From: Alitta virens
Taxonomy: Eukaryota; Annelida; Polychaeta; Phyllodocida; Nereididae
Direction of reading: 5' to 3'
NCBI GenBank assembly: GCA_932294295.1
Contig: OW028582.1
Coordinates: 37,311,204-37,375,203, forward strand
DNA length: 64,000 nucleotides
The position numbers and the translations under genes were made by a program. Below the pieces are notes generated by a model that was given only the letters and a program-made list of their open reading frames with translations, was not told the DNA's origin and ran no database searches. Positions 10,732 through 24,710 of the stretch are shown here, piece after piece (positions within the stretch are counted from its first letter, which is position 1; every line of letters starts with the position of its first letter).

Positions 10732-13397
10732 TTGGCATGATGCACAAGACCACACCACTGACATACTTACTGCCTTATGGGAGGATGTTTGTTTATAGTA
10801 AGATCCAAAATTATATTCCACGTGTTTTTCGAAAATATTTTTCATGTAAAAATGAACAGGAATGTCAGCATGCCAAATCCCAACTTTTAAGGCGATTTAA
10901 TGACACATCTGTAACTGTTTGATATATTGTCCATGGCAATATCTGCTGTCTCTCTATGTGGTCATGAAAAATTGCAATAGGGAGGTAGAGCGGTGTCATT
11001 ATTAACTTAATTATTGCTTAGAAAGTTGGGATTGGGCCAAATGGTAACAGTTTCTGCTGCTCCATTTGGTATATTTTTACAAATGGACAGAAATACGTTA
11101 TTTTTAATCCTATTATTATATAAATAATGTTTGTCGAATTGTTGTTTGGTTTGCTGCAAGGCGGTCGCTATGTTGCATTGCCGCCATCTCTTTCCTTGCC
11201 TTTGTGTTGTACTTCTGTCTGTCTTTCTATCAATCTGTCTCTTTCCCTCTGTCTGTATCTCTGTCTCTCTTCCACTGTCTCTGTCTGTCCCAACTCTTTC
11301 AGATACTCACTGCTGTTTACAAAGCACCCTAGCTGATATCCAACACCCAACCAGAATGAACACTAAGACTGGACCTGATATTCATGCATACCAAAGGAAG
11401 GACCCACACAGACAAAACCCCATTTCCTGCCTTGATTAGACACAGGATATCCGTCTGTCTGTGTGTCTGTCCATCAGCATTTCCTGTTCTTTGTATCTGA
11501 AGCAGCTTCCTGAATGACTGGCTTTTGTCTCACTGATCTTGATGTCTCATTGTGGCCATTGTCATTGGCTGATGGGCGCGGACCCCAGAGGAAACACCAA
11601 CTGAATAGCCAATGAAAACTTCGGATTAACTTGACACGAGTGATTGACGTTTGACAACAGTGATTGACAGAGCAACAATCTGCACAAAAGTCAAAAAGGT
11701 TTTTGCTTTTCTTAAAAGAAGATCATCTACTTTAACTAAGTTAAACAGTTCTACTCATTAAACATTTTCGTGTTTAATTATAGATACTCTCCAGTAGTAA
11801 ACTAATACGATTTGAATAAAAGGTGATAGTAAACTTAAATAATTACAAAACTATAAGGAAATGCCTTTTGGCAATAAATTACGTTAAATTTGGTTGTTAC
11901 TTTTCTGGGAAAGTGTATACAACAGGGCTCCCAGACACAAGTTTATTGAAAGTAACAGAACAGATAAAGAATTTAAAGAATCGAATTCTGGAAAAAAAGA
12001 AAAAAGAAAAGAAAAACTGGCTTATTTCTGATAAAGGAATTTGGAGTGTTTGAAAATAAGTGTGTATTTTCTTCTGTAAACTAAGTTGAAAATGCTACTT
12101 CTTTTCTGTAAACTTAGTTGTTTCATAAATCCTCTCAAATACTGCGATACTGCCAGTACACCAGACTGCATAGTACAAGTCCAGTGATAGACCCTATATC
12201 CCAGCTGCTCCAGACCTATCTCTCTATCTGTCTGTCTATCTATCTGTCTCTGATGCTTTCCTGATATGTTTCTTTCCATCACACATATCTAAGATGTTGT
12301 AACAAGATAAGTCCGAGGTGTACGGTCAATCATGACACTATCTTACATCGTACTAGACCTACTCGGACTAAGGTCAAAGGTCTTAAGGATTCTGTCACTC
12401 TCCCTTAAAGGTTGTGACCTGTGGCGAGTCAGGAAAATAGCACCATATCAAGTTGTATTATTGCGTGTTATAATGACCATGACAGTATCAGCATATATCG
12501 ATGATGTAGTATCATATGTACACTGTAATATCACAGTAGAAATTAACAATTAAGACACCTTTCTAGTGCAAAAAAACTCTAAAGTTACTGGTTTAGATTA
12601 AGTGATTTTAATAGCGAAGTAAATTACAACACTGGCAAGGCCAGAAATTAGGAGTTTTTATGGTGAGGTGGTCTTAATAGTGAGGTAAATATGATTGAAA
12701 TACAGTTGAACTCATTCAGTGAAGAAGGACTGAATAGCGAGGTGGTCTCAATTCAAGTCTTATCATCCCATCATTATTTCTGCCTGCAACTGGCCATATA
12801 CGGACATGCTGAGTTTAATGACCTATAGCACCGAAAAATAACCACCCTTAGTTACATAATGTCTGATTATTCATGACCTCAGCCCAGACATTAAGCAACC
12901 CCACAGAAAGGGGTACAAAGGACCCGGATGTTTTACCCCCAGAAACAGCCCAGACAAACCCTGATATCTTAAAGGGACATCACAATTTGCCCTTTTCTTG
13001 TTCTCTTCAAAGTAGCATCATTGGGCCGCATCAGTTGCCTCAGCATCCCGTATACAGGGCAACAGGAAAGGGTGGCCATTGCCCCGGGCTGGCTGGCTGG
13101 ATGGGTAGGTATTTTGGGATGGCCATTTATTTTCTTTGTTTGTGTGTGCTCGTATGAACCATGACATAAAACCTTGAGTGTGGCAAAATTTACTGAAAAC
13201 AAAAAGAAGCTAATCAGTGGCTAATATAAATAGAAAGCCGACTATATAATAAACTGGAAAGTGTACCTAAGATCACCTCTCTTTTAAGGCCACCCTTTAC
13301 TGAGACCAAAGATGTTGGTTTTTTTTTTAACTTAATCCGACTGTAAATAAACTTTTACTTACTTCCACCAAGGAGACAAGAGTAGACTCTTGTCTCA

Positions 13398-13691
13398 ATG
13401 CTTCCACTACTTACTTACTTGCTCAACTATTTACTTGCTTACTTGCTTACCTACTCACTTGCTTACTTGTTTAATTGCCTACTTACTTGCTTACTTACTC
13501 ACTTGTTTAATTGCCTACTTACTTGCTTTCTTACTCACTTATTCACTTACTTGTTTACTTGCCTACTTACTTGCTTACTTATTTGCTTGCCTACTTACTT
13601 GTTTACTTGCCTACTTACTTGCTTACTTGCTCGCCTACTTACTTGCTTGCTTACTTACTTACTTGCTTACTTACTTACTTACTTACTTACT
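13398..13691. repeat. (TTACTTGC)n-type minisatellite
   Basis: Octamer and tetramer mixture of CTTACTTG, CCTACTTA and TTTACTTG over about 290 bp. ORFs rich in YLLAYLLT are repeat translations. Confidence 0.95.
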
Positions 13692-14039
13692 CAGCTTCCA
13701 ACATATTTGCTGAGATCATCTAGCTTAATAGTACGAGTTGAATATTTGTAATTTGCTTCATTAGCAATTGCTAAAGTTGGCTGGAAGTTCTCTTCATATT
13801 ACATATATGAATATATATATACTCCGTGGATGACTTGTTTCAGTAGGTAGAATGCAATTGTGGGTTGTAAGTAGTACTATTACATTCATTATATCATTTC
13901 CCCTTATTTCGTGATTTAGTATTCCGCTTCTTTTTTTCTTCTTCTGGCTTTCTTTCCTTTTTCCTTTTATCATCTAAATTATATTCTTCTAATGTGCAAA
14001 AAACTTCTGAAAACATCATTTAAACCAACTGGACATTAT

Positions 14040-14350
14040 CATTGGACACCTCGTAGAAGCAACTCTCGCCATCCCGAGATGTTCTCGCTAACCGGAAGTA
14101 CTCATTACCGGAAGCGGAAATATGCCTTAAAGGAGCCTGACACGACTCTGGGGTCATTTGTAAACAAACGCGGTCTTGCTTACAGCCCAAACGACCTGTT
14201 CCTGAAGCCATTGGCTACTTGTGCAAGGCCCTTCAGGGATAATAAGTTGTGCAGATGACGTCACAAGTTGTAATGACGTCATAAAAGTCTCCTCGACAGC
14301 AGACGAGTTGTAGTTGATAGATTGGCGGAAGCACACCTAGCGACATCTAG
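14040..14350. promoter_or_regulatory. CRE/ETS-rich candidate regulatory island
   Basis: Two perfect CRE sites TGACGTCA lie at 14256-14263 and 14274-14281. Two ETS-type CCGGAAG sites lie at 14092-14098 and 14108-14114, with a near-CTCF motif (complement of CTAGTGGTTGG) at about 14344-14357. The island is CpG-richer than its flanks and has no recognised coding content. Confidence 0.35.
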
Positions 14351-15099
14351 TGGTTGGAGTACACAAACATTTGTCAGAATTGTGAGCGATAATTTGCAGT
14401 TAAGGTATCGTTTGACACGGCAACTTACAACCTGATTTACGACAAAAGGTCTTTCTTTCTTCTATTTTAATTCTTCTTCGATACTTCTTCTTCTTCTTCT
14501 TTTATTCTTCTTTTCAACCCCTTTTTGTTGTTCTTCTTCTTCACTTTTTTTCTGTGCCCATACTACTACATTGTCTTGAGCTCAGTCAACCTGTATGAAA
14601 AAAAGAACCCAAAGAAAGACAGATGTTATGATGAGTTCCCAAGGCTTGGCGTCCACTTACTTTTGGCTGAAAACTTTGTGCAAAGGCCTCCATCTCATTG
14701 AATAGCATAATAATTCTAAGAATATATTTTAGAGAATTTTTTTATCGTAATCTCTGACCTTACCAAAATGACTGGAGCAGACGACATTTGTAAGCGCGGG
14801 AAAATGCTTGGCGTCAACACCTGCTACAAATCCGTGGCCTCAGCCTGGGGGCATACCCCGGGCTTCTAATTGAGTTTGTTAACTTGTAATAAGCAGGGGG
14901 GCAGTTTAGGCCTTTGGGGGTGCCTGTTAGGCCCCTTAGGCCGCGGGGGTTGCTATGGCAATGCTTTCGACTAATAAGTCATAATTCACAAGGGCAAGAG
15001 AAGCGCAGAGGCTATTTGCTGAGGACGTTTAGAGGCTACAGACCTTCCAAAAAGACGTTTAGAGGCTACAAGACGACGGTGGCGACCTCTGGACCCAGA

Positions 15100-17740
15100 T
15101 TATGTTGAGGGCGACCCGGCCGGAAGTGAGGCTTAACCGGATATCCGGGGGCTAGCAGGAGGCCATGACTTTGAGCCTGGGGCAGAGGACACTATCACCC
15201 CTCCCCATTTGACACCAAAATGAGGCCGTTTTCATAGAATTGTTCATGTGGGGGGAGGTTAGGGCAGTAAACATGATGGGAGATCTCCATTAATATGACG
15301 CTCCTGGCCAGACCACCTACAAGAAAATGGCTGCCGTTAATCATGGCACTCGTGACGAACCGCTCAGTTGCAGTCGACATCATTAATATGGCCATTTACC
15401 CCAAACTCACCCCACCCCCCTTCGATCTCCTAACAAAATATGACAGGAACATATTGCTACGATCATTTGAGTAACATCTCCTACAAATAGTGACATTTAG
15501 TCCAAATGTGACTACCAATTATTGGCCTACATCTTTTCAGTTTTAATAAATACAGTGGTTCCAACCCAACCTTTGCGAACACCCTGTACTGAGGTCAGAT
15601 TTTTCTTGAATAATAGGCCTATACCTAAATAATTCTTTGTAAAATGTATTCTCCTTCCTTCCTTCTCCCCTTCCTTCCTTTCTTCCTTCCTTCCTTCCTT
15701 ACTTTAGTTTTTTCCATTCCTACTTTTCTTTAGCTCTCATCAAAATTTTTATTCTTTCGTGTTTTAAAAAGAAAAAAATATATATTATTTTCCTCTGGTG
15801 TAATCTTTTGGTCTTAGTTTCTTTCTTACTTCATTTTTTCTTTATTATTCATTTTTTTCTTGTTATTCATGTTCATTAATGTATTTTCTCAATCTTCTTT
15901 GTCAATAACATGACAAAACAAATCCTCTCATATTATTCTGATAACTCGAGACCCAAAGCCATTTTTACAATTTCATCATTTATTTTCTTTCGCAATGCTG
16001 TAGGGGGCAGGCAGCAAAAGCAGTCAGTCACGTGACCTGACAATCGCTCTCCGGGAAAGGAGATAGCTTTTAGAACAATGACCATCTTGTCACAATTGAC
16101 CTTTGAATGATGTTAAGCCGTGAGACAAATCTCGCGGGCTGTGAGATTTGGCGAGATACCCAGAGAATTGATGACCCCAATTAGGCAGGGAATTGTCCCA
16201 CCCAGAGAGTGAAGGCTTGATCATGGTTGGATAACCCCCGCAGAATAATTAATGAGGGTAGCAAATTATTGCTACAAGAACATTAAAGTATAATTCTGAA
16301 TAAATATTGAATGGTTGTTACTCATATTTATAAAATGATGGGAAACCCTACTTGCAGGACACCCCTGTATTAAGACCACCTCACAATAAGACACCGTTTT
16401 ATGTCACCAATTACATTTACAATGTTTTTGCAAATGTTTTAAAATATATTGCCTTATTACTTGTACAAAATTACACAATAATTTATAAAATTAATTAATT
16501 ACATATCCATTTTTAAACTGGCAACGTTCTTATCTCACTATTACGATAAATTCGCCATTAAGACAAATACATTTTGCTCTAAATTGCATGGAGCTAACAG
16601 TGTAATATTATGATATTACACTTCACTATAATTTCAATATTATGCACATTTTCAGTCTTTACTGTATTTATTCACACTTATCTGTTTGTCTGTATTCTCA
16701 TTAAGAAGTTAAAAAACTTCATATCTCAGTAATGCCAGTACAATTCTACCTCTGGATAGGCCCACATCATAAAAGTATAAGTTTATTAACAAAACATATA
16801 TTTAAAAAAATACACATGCACTAAACATATACAAATTACTAAACAAATCTGGTAGATTACTGTGCCTTTACAATACGTTATTTAGTTAAGTAACATATAA
16901 ATGTAAATTATAAAAAGAAATATTATATTATTTGGTCTAAATTATGGAGTGGTCTTATGGCGGTGTTTTATCATTTAAAAAAACTTGAATTAAATAATCA
17001 TATTGGAGACTTGACTTAATATTAAAATGGTCTCATTGGGGTAGCCTGAAGATGTCCTACAATTTATCGACCTCCATTTTGAGACAAAATACCAACACCT
17101 CAGTAATCTACACACATTCAAACAAGACTTTTTTTGTGACCTTGGTAGCATAAAGGTCAAACTAAGGTCAGCTGAGAAAGTGTTGAACAGCTTCGTAATT
17201 GCCCGAACATTTGTTACAATGTGTGGGGTCCTTAGTTGGAACAATTGTTGCCTAGCAACTGCTAAAAATCCGTGAAAAGAGAAATCATTAAACTCATCAA
17301 AAAGCCCTAAAATGGGAGGAGAGGGGAAGAGTGATTACCATGCTCATAATAGAAGAAGGTGGGGCGAAGGTCCTGCTGCATAGGACCCTCAAAATAGGGG
17401 CGTGGCTTTGTTTACATTTCAATGAAAATACACTCGTTCGTTCGGCACGCGACACTACTCATCATACTGGTAGAGACGCGCGATCCATCCATCAAAAGTA
17501 CGAAAAGGGGTAAAAATATTGATGGCAAAACAAAATGGCCCCTTGAGACAAAATCGGCCTCTTCAAAAACGAGGGTGAACACTTCAAAAACTCTCAAAAA
17601 ACACTTCAGAAAATTCTGTTTTTATCCAAACCACATTCCACCCCTGTTAATTGATAATCGAATATTTAAGAGGGCAGACAGCCAATTTGTTACATTTCTA
17701 ATCAAAGTTTTACCCCTCATGTAGTGCTTTTTAAATAATT
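15100..17740. other. Non-coding stretch, no gene seen
   Basis: It holds a GC-rich patch to about 15420, the (CTTC)n tract, AT-rich DNA and one GGTCTTAATAGTGAGG-family piece near 16360. ORFs at 16990-17244 (-) and 17422-17724 (+) lack splice signals or recognisable motifs. Confidence 0.5.
15651..15700. repeat. (CTTC)n microsatellite
   Basis: Short CTTC tract. A related (TTC)n pyrimidine tract lies at about 14459-14545. Confidence 0.9.
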
Positions 17741-18866
17741 TTTACCACCAGTAGGAGAAAACACAGCAGAACTGACAGCTAAGGCAAGGGCGAATAATTG
17801 AACTGGTCTTAATATTGAGGTGGTCGTAATTCTCTAACTTTACTTTATAATAGTTTTGTGCCCAACAAAGTGGTCCTAAAATCTTGGTGTTAATTAGGGG
17901 GTTAGTTGTAATGGAACCAGGGGAGTATTTAGGGGCTGCCATTGGGCAATGCCACCCCCCTCAAGCCCAAAAATATTTAAAAATAACCTTGAAAACAAGA
18001 AAAATCGGGCGAAATTGGAACAATTTCTTGCAATTCTTTGAAAATGTAAGGTATCAAAATGTATTTAGACGCAAATTTCACTTCTTTTCATTAAAAAAAA
18101 AAAATATTTCAGACTGCATCCAAATGTGAAAAATACGGTTTGCGGAAAGTGCGCACGGGCCACGATCCGCATTTTCTGCGTTCTCTGGGCTTTTGTTTCC
18201 TGGATTTGGCTTGTCAGTGCCCCCCCCCCCTCTTAACAAATTTCTAAATACGCCACTGAGTATAACTGTCTCACTAATGTCATTAAACAATTACTATTCA
18301 AATTAATTCATTGATTTATATTTATTATTATATACAGTACGTATATATTACCGTTTAATAAATGAAGAGTATTTTTCATAAATTACAACTTGATAAAACA
18401 TTAACAATACAAGTTAATATATTTCTGTATATATGGATTACACCACCCAGACATAAGCATTACGTACAAAAAAATTGGAATAGTAATATTTTAATAGTTT
18501 CTAAAATTCGAAGTTCATGGGTCAAGGTCATCAGTCAACAAGAAGCCTTCGATGTCCTTCCTCATGGACTCCCTGAAATTAGAAAATATAAAATTCCATA
18601 TTAATATCTTTCAAATCAAAAATATAAAACAAATTCATATTTAATTTTTATCACTGAGAACTTCTGGTAAACGAGTCAATCGGTCCATCAATGAATAAAT
18701 CAATCTAAAATCAATCAATTCACTAACTTTTATGGGATTATAAGTTAATTTATTTGATTTATCCCTTGATAATACAACGAGTCAATTGAATAAATTGATG
18801 GCATCTTGGAGAAATTAGACAACTTATTTCTCCAAGATTGTTTATTCAATGAAATAAAAAGCACAT

Positions 18867-18926
18867 TCATTCATTCATTCATTCATTTACTCATTCATTT
18901 ATTCATTCATTCATTCATTCATTCAT
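18867..18926. repeat. (ATTC)n microsatellite
   Basis: ATTCATTC repeats with two interruptions. A hairpin with an 11-bp stem (CTTGGAGAAAT) lies just before it at about 18813-18844. Confidence 0.9.
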
Positions 18927-19319
18927 CTCAGAAGACCACTACTTCAAACTTGACTGAGAAATATTAAAACAACAGAACCCAAATTAAGAGCACCTCACAA
19001 GTACCTTATTATGGCCATAATGGATAATATTATTGATGCATGATTATGAAAAATATGTTGGTTACTGCTGAGGTCAATACTACCAGAAAGCAAGGTTGTC
19101 TCATCAGAGAGGTCATGAGTATCGCCAACCCCAAAGAAGTCACCGGTCAGTTAGAGTGACCTCTCCAAGTGGTCATTCACCCCAGGGACAACCACATGAA
19201 CAGGGGGTAAAATGTTTTACCCCATGCTGACCCCATTTGTTGCAGCATATTACTACCTGTGAAAATGTAATATGCAGGTAATATGCAGGAAATATGCAGG
19301 TGGGGAAATTCTCAGCTTT

Positions 19320-19450
19320 AATAGGCTGACCCCGGGTAGATAGATCAAGTCAATAGGGCCAAGAAGGGCTCCTTGTGGTACACCTGTAGTTGCTTGTGGG
19401 GTCGCTCCATGTGGGTCTCCGTGTGTGGGTTTTGTGCTGTCTCTATATAT
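19320..19450 (-). mobile_element. Short reverse-transcriptase fragment
   Basis: The minus-strand frame contains ATTGVPQGALLGPI, matching the conserved RT block 'GVPQGSxLGPLLF' of LINEs. Flanking residues do not continue a good RT match, so this is a decayed stub or chance similarity. Confidence 0.4.
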
Positions 19451-19705
19451 TATATTGATATTGGAATTATTATATAACAATATTTGAAATTACATGACAT
19501 CGTGTTGGACAATTGAAATAAATCTATTATAATTAATGAATCACTTTTTCATTTTAATTGAATATCGAAAATATTTCTGTAAATTTTAAGATTAAACTGA
19601 AAACTGTTTTTGGAGGCATACTTTATTTGGAACCTTCTGATACACACTAAATAATAAGTCACTGGAACATCGCCATTAACATCGCCTTAGTGCTCTAACT
19701 TAAAT

Positions 19706-20024
19706 TGTGGATTTTCACGGAAGGTACGCTATATTTCCACCAGGTGGCTACAACAGAATACTGCAATTCGATTGGCTGAAAAAGTTCCCGCCCTTGATTG
19801 TGATTGGCTGAAGCAAAGTGCATCCTAGCAGCAGTATTTTAATTGCATTTTAATGTATATTTAACATCTTATCAATTAATCGATTTCCACTTTTTCCCTG
19901 AGAAAATTGTATAATGGAATGAGTCAGTTATAATCTACTGTGTCTGAAAAGCAAAACGAGTAATAAGGAGAGATGAAAGACTAATGTCCTGCTGAATTCT
20001 GGGCTGCTCAGTGAAAAGACTCTA
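19706..20024 (+). mobile_element. MITE-1 copy b
   Basis: Collinear with copy a over its full length. The CTCF-like core, both ATTGG boxes and TTCCCGCCC are all intact. The left end has lost the TAG. Confidence 0.8.
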
Positions 20025-20080
20025 TTGTGAGGTGTGGTTGAAGGTGAGGTCAAAACACAACCTCTAGAGCTGCGTATCAA

Positions 20081-20180
20081 CGCCTTGTTTTATACGATTT
20101 GAGGCAGACGTAATGATGATAAAACTTGCAGTTCACACCACGTTAGGCATTTACCCATGGGTGGAGTCTTTTAATCGGGT
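20081..20180 (-). mobile_element. SINE-2 tail fragment
   Basis: GAGGCAGACGTAATGATGAT, then a decayed GTTCACACCACGTTAGG and CCCATGGGTGGAGTC, lie directly beyond MITE-1 copy b. Confidence 0.6.
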
Positions 20181-20682
20181 AAAATAACAGCACTATCTTA
20201 AACATTTATCAATTCAGTAACATCTACATATTGCTCTTTAATTTTCCACATAATTATTGCCTACAATAATATAATAATTAAATAATCATTAATTTAATCG
20301 TGATTTTGTCTTAAAACTAAGTTTCACTGTAAATACCCTGGAGTATCATAAAACAGCACACACACCTATAACACCTGCTAGTGAAATCATACTACAGGTA
20401 GTGGAGGTTTAGAGGGGTAGGGTAAGATATTTACACATGTTGTAAATAAGTGAGTAACCCCTGTATATGATCCTAACCCTCTAATACTCCAGGGGGTGGG
20501 GGAGGGGTAACTGAGATTAGGAATACTACCGTAATTACCCGGTTAAAATACAGGTGTTTAATTCTCAATATAAAAATTAAAAAGGTTTTTGGCTATAGTG
20601 TCATTACAAGACAAGCATTTTTCTGCAGATTACCTAAAATTAATTCAAATTGATGTCATCTCAAATTCTGTCAGATGTCTAT

Positions 20683-21013
20683 CAAAAAGGCAGACGTAAT
20701 GATGAGATGCCAAGCCTCTTGACTCTTTTGATGGTCTCCGGCACATGTATATATTTATGTTTTTCGTCTCTGGTGCAAATAAATAAAATAAATAATACTG
20801 ATTCTGTAGTCCACTGACCATGAAACACATCTACTCCATGGGTGGGGCCTTTTGCTTGCCCCAGTACAGACACCGAGCACAAGGCACCACCAATTTAACG
20901 TCTCATGCAATTGACGAAATTTCGCTCTTAGAGAGTAGCCATAATAGCGATTCGAACCCAGGACCCGGATGAACTAGCTGGCAGCTTACCCACTTCACCA
21001 CCCAGCTGAGATG
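20683..21013 (-). mobile_element. SINE-2 copy, head to tail, interrupted
   Basis: It runs from a tRNA-like head (TTCGAACC..., CACTTCACCACCCAGCTGAG on +) through ATGAGACGTTAAATTGGTGG and CCCATGGAGTAG to the tail CTCATCATTACGTCTGCC. A LINE-like tail of about 100 bp interrupts it near 20711-20808. Confidence 0.78.
20711..20808 (+). mobile_element. LINE-like 3' tail inserted in a SINE-2 copy (limits approximate)
   Basis: Between two recognisable halves of SINE-2 lies a segment ending TTTTTCGTCTCTGGTGC then (AAATAA)n. This has the form of a LINE 3' UTR with an AAATAA-type tail. The boundaries are estimated from where SINE-2 similarity stops and resumes. Confidence 0.4.
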
Positions 21014-21917
21014 GACACTTACAGAGATATGAAAATGACCCCCCCTCTTTTTCTCAACCCTACAGCAACTTGCCAGTGTGAGTGAATGATCCTATATGCA
21101 CAATTTTTAGTCCCTAAACACCCTCACCCCGAGGGTGGTAGCCATTTGGGCTGAGAGTCACCCCAGGCAAAAAAGAAAAGCACATTTCTGTTATTAGATT
21201 GCCCCCACATGTGGAATTAGGAAGTATGCTACTGTGAAAATAGCCTAAGAAATGGCTGATTATTGCAAGGCCATTCTAATTAAGAGAACTAATGTATGCA
21301 TGATATGATACATTTTCATGTCCTCCATATTTTGTTCATAAATCTGATGACTGTGTGAAATAGCAGCTATACTTTCAAAAATATTTAGACATGAAAGCTT
21401 CTTCAAAGACAGTAATGCCATTATATTTAAGATATAAGTAGAGGAAAAAATACAATCTATAAATAGATAAAATAATATTTAATTTGAATTTTGTCAAAAA
21501 AAAATAATATACTAGAAAAAATTTCCTATTCAACTCATACTTCTTGACCACTACCACCTTGCCCTGGGTGAATTCCTAGCAGGTTGCTACCCCCCATCAT
21601 ATCTGACCTCTGACCTTTCACCCCTCTTGCTCAACCAATCAGAACTCTGTATGTCTTTGACATCTGTTTGGCTGTGATCACACGGTCTGGTTGGGAGCAT
21701 AAATTGTGCAAAATGTTGACCAAATTATCCGCAAGTGATCTAACAATCTGACCAACATGTGGCGCTGATCTTTTTAACAACAACTGACACAGACATAGAG
21801 TACGCTTGGCTAATTGTGTAATGGACAAACACAGACAGATTGACAAACAGACAGACTCCATGGTCGTTGCACTTAATTGATACACAGTCCGACCTGGCTA
21901 AAAGACCACCTCACTAC

Positions 21918-22050
21918 TACATGGCCAAATGTGCCACGTGCGTTTTCCATGCGTTTGGATAAATGCATGGAAAACGCATGGTTTTCACCTCATTATAGTC
22001 ATGCGTTTATCCTTCGCATGGAAAACGCACGTGGCACATTTGGCCATGTA
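21918..22050. mobile_element. MITE-2 fold-back element, copy B
   Basis: A 133-bp near-perfect palindrome from TACATGGCC to GGCCATGTA. GCGTTTTCCATG or its complement occurs repeatedly in alternating orientation, and both outer arms carry the extended CACGTG...GCGTTTTCC sequence. Confidence 0.88.
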
Positions 22051-22119
22051 GGACTATCCGCCATTTGGGTCACCCGATTTGGGACTAAACAATAGATTTT
22101 CTTTAAAATCTCCCCCCCC

Positions 22120-24700
22120 CCCTCCCCCACTAACACCAATAAAACAATTTAATATTGGACAGTATGGTCTTAATGACACGATTCTAAATACATACATTAG
22201 GAACGGGGGAAAAGTTTTGCTTATGATTTAGTAATTATATTTCATGTCAGTAGGTATTTGACAACAAATTATATTTTTTTCCCTTTTATTGTGATTTGGA
22301 CTTGCTTCCATAGCATCATTACGTCTGCCTCTGATAAACACCACACCACATTACAAGACAACATGGAAACTTGGCATTAAAGCCTAGAGTCAAGTCTATC
22401 ACCAATTCAGTGAGTCTCTCAACCATTCTCATATTGCATTACATCCATATCAAGACAACTTCATGTCATGTAATTTAAATGTGGTTTATAGTCAGTTATC
22501 ACCGTCCAAGCCAATCAACGACTTTACAATTACACCCTTAGCAGACCTGTTCAAGCTTGAGCCTTTCTCAACTTACGATAATTAATGATGCCTTAGTGCT
22601 GAGGTTCCACTGTAAACTGCATTCACTTCAGGCTCACATCTAACAAAGACCAAAAAGGGCTGAAATATCATTTGGAGGGTAACACAAGGATCCATCCTAT
22701 GTCCACCATTATGTCCGTATCATATAACCAGGTGCTTTGAAAGGACTGACCACAATACGGGCAACTCATTCCTGGCTATTATGGAATCACATTTACCTTG
22801 CAAGCAATCTACCATCACAAACAATTGTAACAAAGCTATGGTCAGCAGATACATAGCAGTTGTATCATCAGCAGCTGTATCATTTGGCAGCAGCAGCAGC
22901 AGCAGCTGTATTATTTGAGCTGATACTGATTGTATCATTTGAGACAAAGGCTATTCCCATTTATGCAGCATAGTGATCAACCTGTAGCTTTGAAGCCATG
23001 CATATCAATGGAATATTGTCAGTAGCAATCTAGATTGCACAAGACACAACTCATTTCTCTTCTTACCCAACTGATAAATGGCCATCTATGTTGGGTTTTT
23101 GTTGCTTGGTTGTTTCATCCTTGCTTGCTTTCTTGACTGTTTGTCACAACTTCCAGATGGTCGTTAATGTGGTTTTTTAAGTTCGCCAGGGTAGCTGACT
23201 GACTGATTGACTGATTTACTGCCTGGCTGATTGACTAGCTGATTGGCTGACTGACTGACGGTCTGAATGATTTACTAGCTGACTGACTGAAAAGATGATT
23301 TCGTGTTTATGATTAAAATTAAGAAAATAAATCACTATCTTTTAGAATTCACTTGTACTGACTGATAAAGTTAATTAATTTACTAATTATAATAATAGTG
23401 ATTACACTGACTACTGACTACAACACCAGGGCACTGAAAACACCAATCACAGGTAGAGTAAATATCATACTAATATATAATAATTGTGCCACATTTTTTA
23501 TATCATCGGTGTGTGTAGAACCACCCGAATTTCTCATTGCTACCATCCCACAATTTTAAGCAGCAATCGTACAACTTACAACCCTTGACCCTTGATAGCG
23601 ACCCGCAGCCCTGCCTCTCTCCCTCTTTAACAAGGCCATGTACACAAAAGCCACAGTAGCGGGGAAGTTGCCTGATAGGGCTAGTTGGGTGAACTCTGCT
23701 CAGATCAAAAGCTTTTGCAATTGTGAGAGGCTTCAATGAACACCAAAACAAAGCTAATACAGTTGAGAGTCCTTGGGGCAGTGGCCTAGCCTTTCGATGT
23801 TCATATTCACCATTAACATCCAGGAAAGAAAGCAGTCAAGTGCAACAAGCAGGCAAGTGGGTATAATATCACATATTAAAGACATATCCAAGACAAAACA
23901 ATTGAGTGGAAATAGATAGAAATAACTTCATAAGCAGGCAGGTAAGGGTGTTATGTTTGTTTGTCCACCATGTTGTCTGTCTAGCTGTCTGTTTGGTTTT
24001 TCGTCTGTCTGTCTTTAATCATTGTCTTTATTGTTTCCTCTATATATTCACCAGTAAGTTTGTCTGTCCCATATCTTTCTTCTGTCAATTTGGTGAAATA
24101 TATCTTTTTAACGTGCCTTTAAATGTTATTAGCTAATTGGATAAACTTGTTGTCATTGTGACGTTCACATTGTCTGTCTGTCTGTGCTCATGAATCTGCA
24201 TATTTGTCTGTATATTCTTTCTGTCTATCTTTGCATACCCTCTCTTCCACTCTGTCTGTCTCACCCTTCCACTCTGTCTGTCTCACCCCAAGATACCCTT
24301 GTTTTCCCCTGGCGTGATACCTTTTGAGGGCTGAGCAAGTCACTTGCCTTGGCCTGAGGACTCTCAGAGTCAAGCCAGTGAACTGGTGATTAGCTTCAGT
24401 TCACGAGGGACCTCAATAACAAACCAAGATAGCTCGATAAATTGCCATAGTTCACAAGATGTGCCAAGGGCTAAATTCACCAACATGGCTTATATCCAAC
24501 GGAGTGTGTAGAAATTAGCAACTCAGGGCTATTGATGGCAGTTGTTTGTCTGAGAACAAAGAGTAACAAACGAGTTAATTTCGTTGGTTTAAAATATTAA
24601 TCCTCGTACAGTAAAAAAACAAAAAACAGCACCATGATATGTCTTCTCGTAATACTGGAAATGTATTCATATAATGTTGCATCAACGTATTACTTCATCC
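22120..24700. other. Non-coding stretch with an unassigned 82-codon ORF
   Basis: A SINE-2 tail scrap lies at about 22313-22333 and (GACT)n at 23190-23290. The minus ORF 23503-23751 (KLWDGSNEKFGWFYTHR at the end) looks protein-like in composition, but I recognise no family and see no clear splice sites. Confidence 0.45.
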
Positions 24701-24710
24701 ACGGCAGTGA

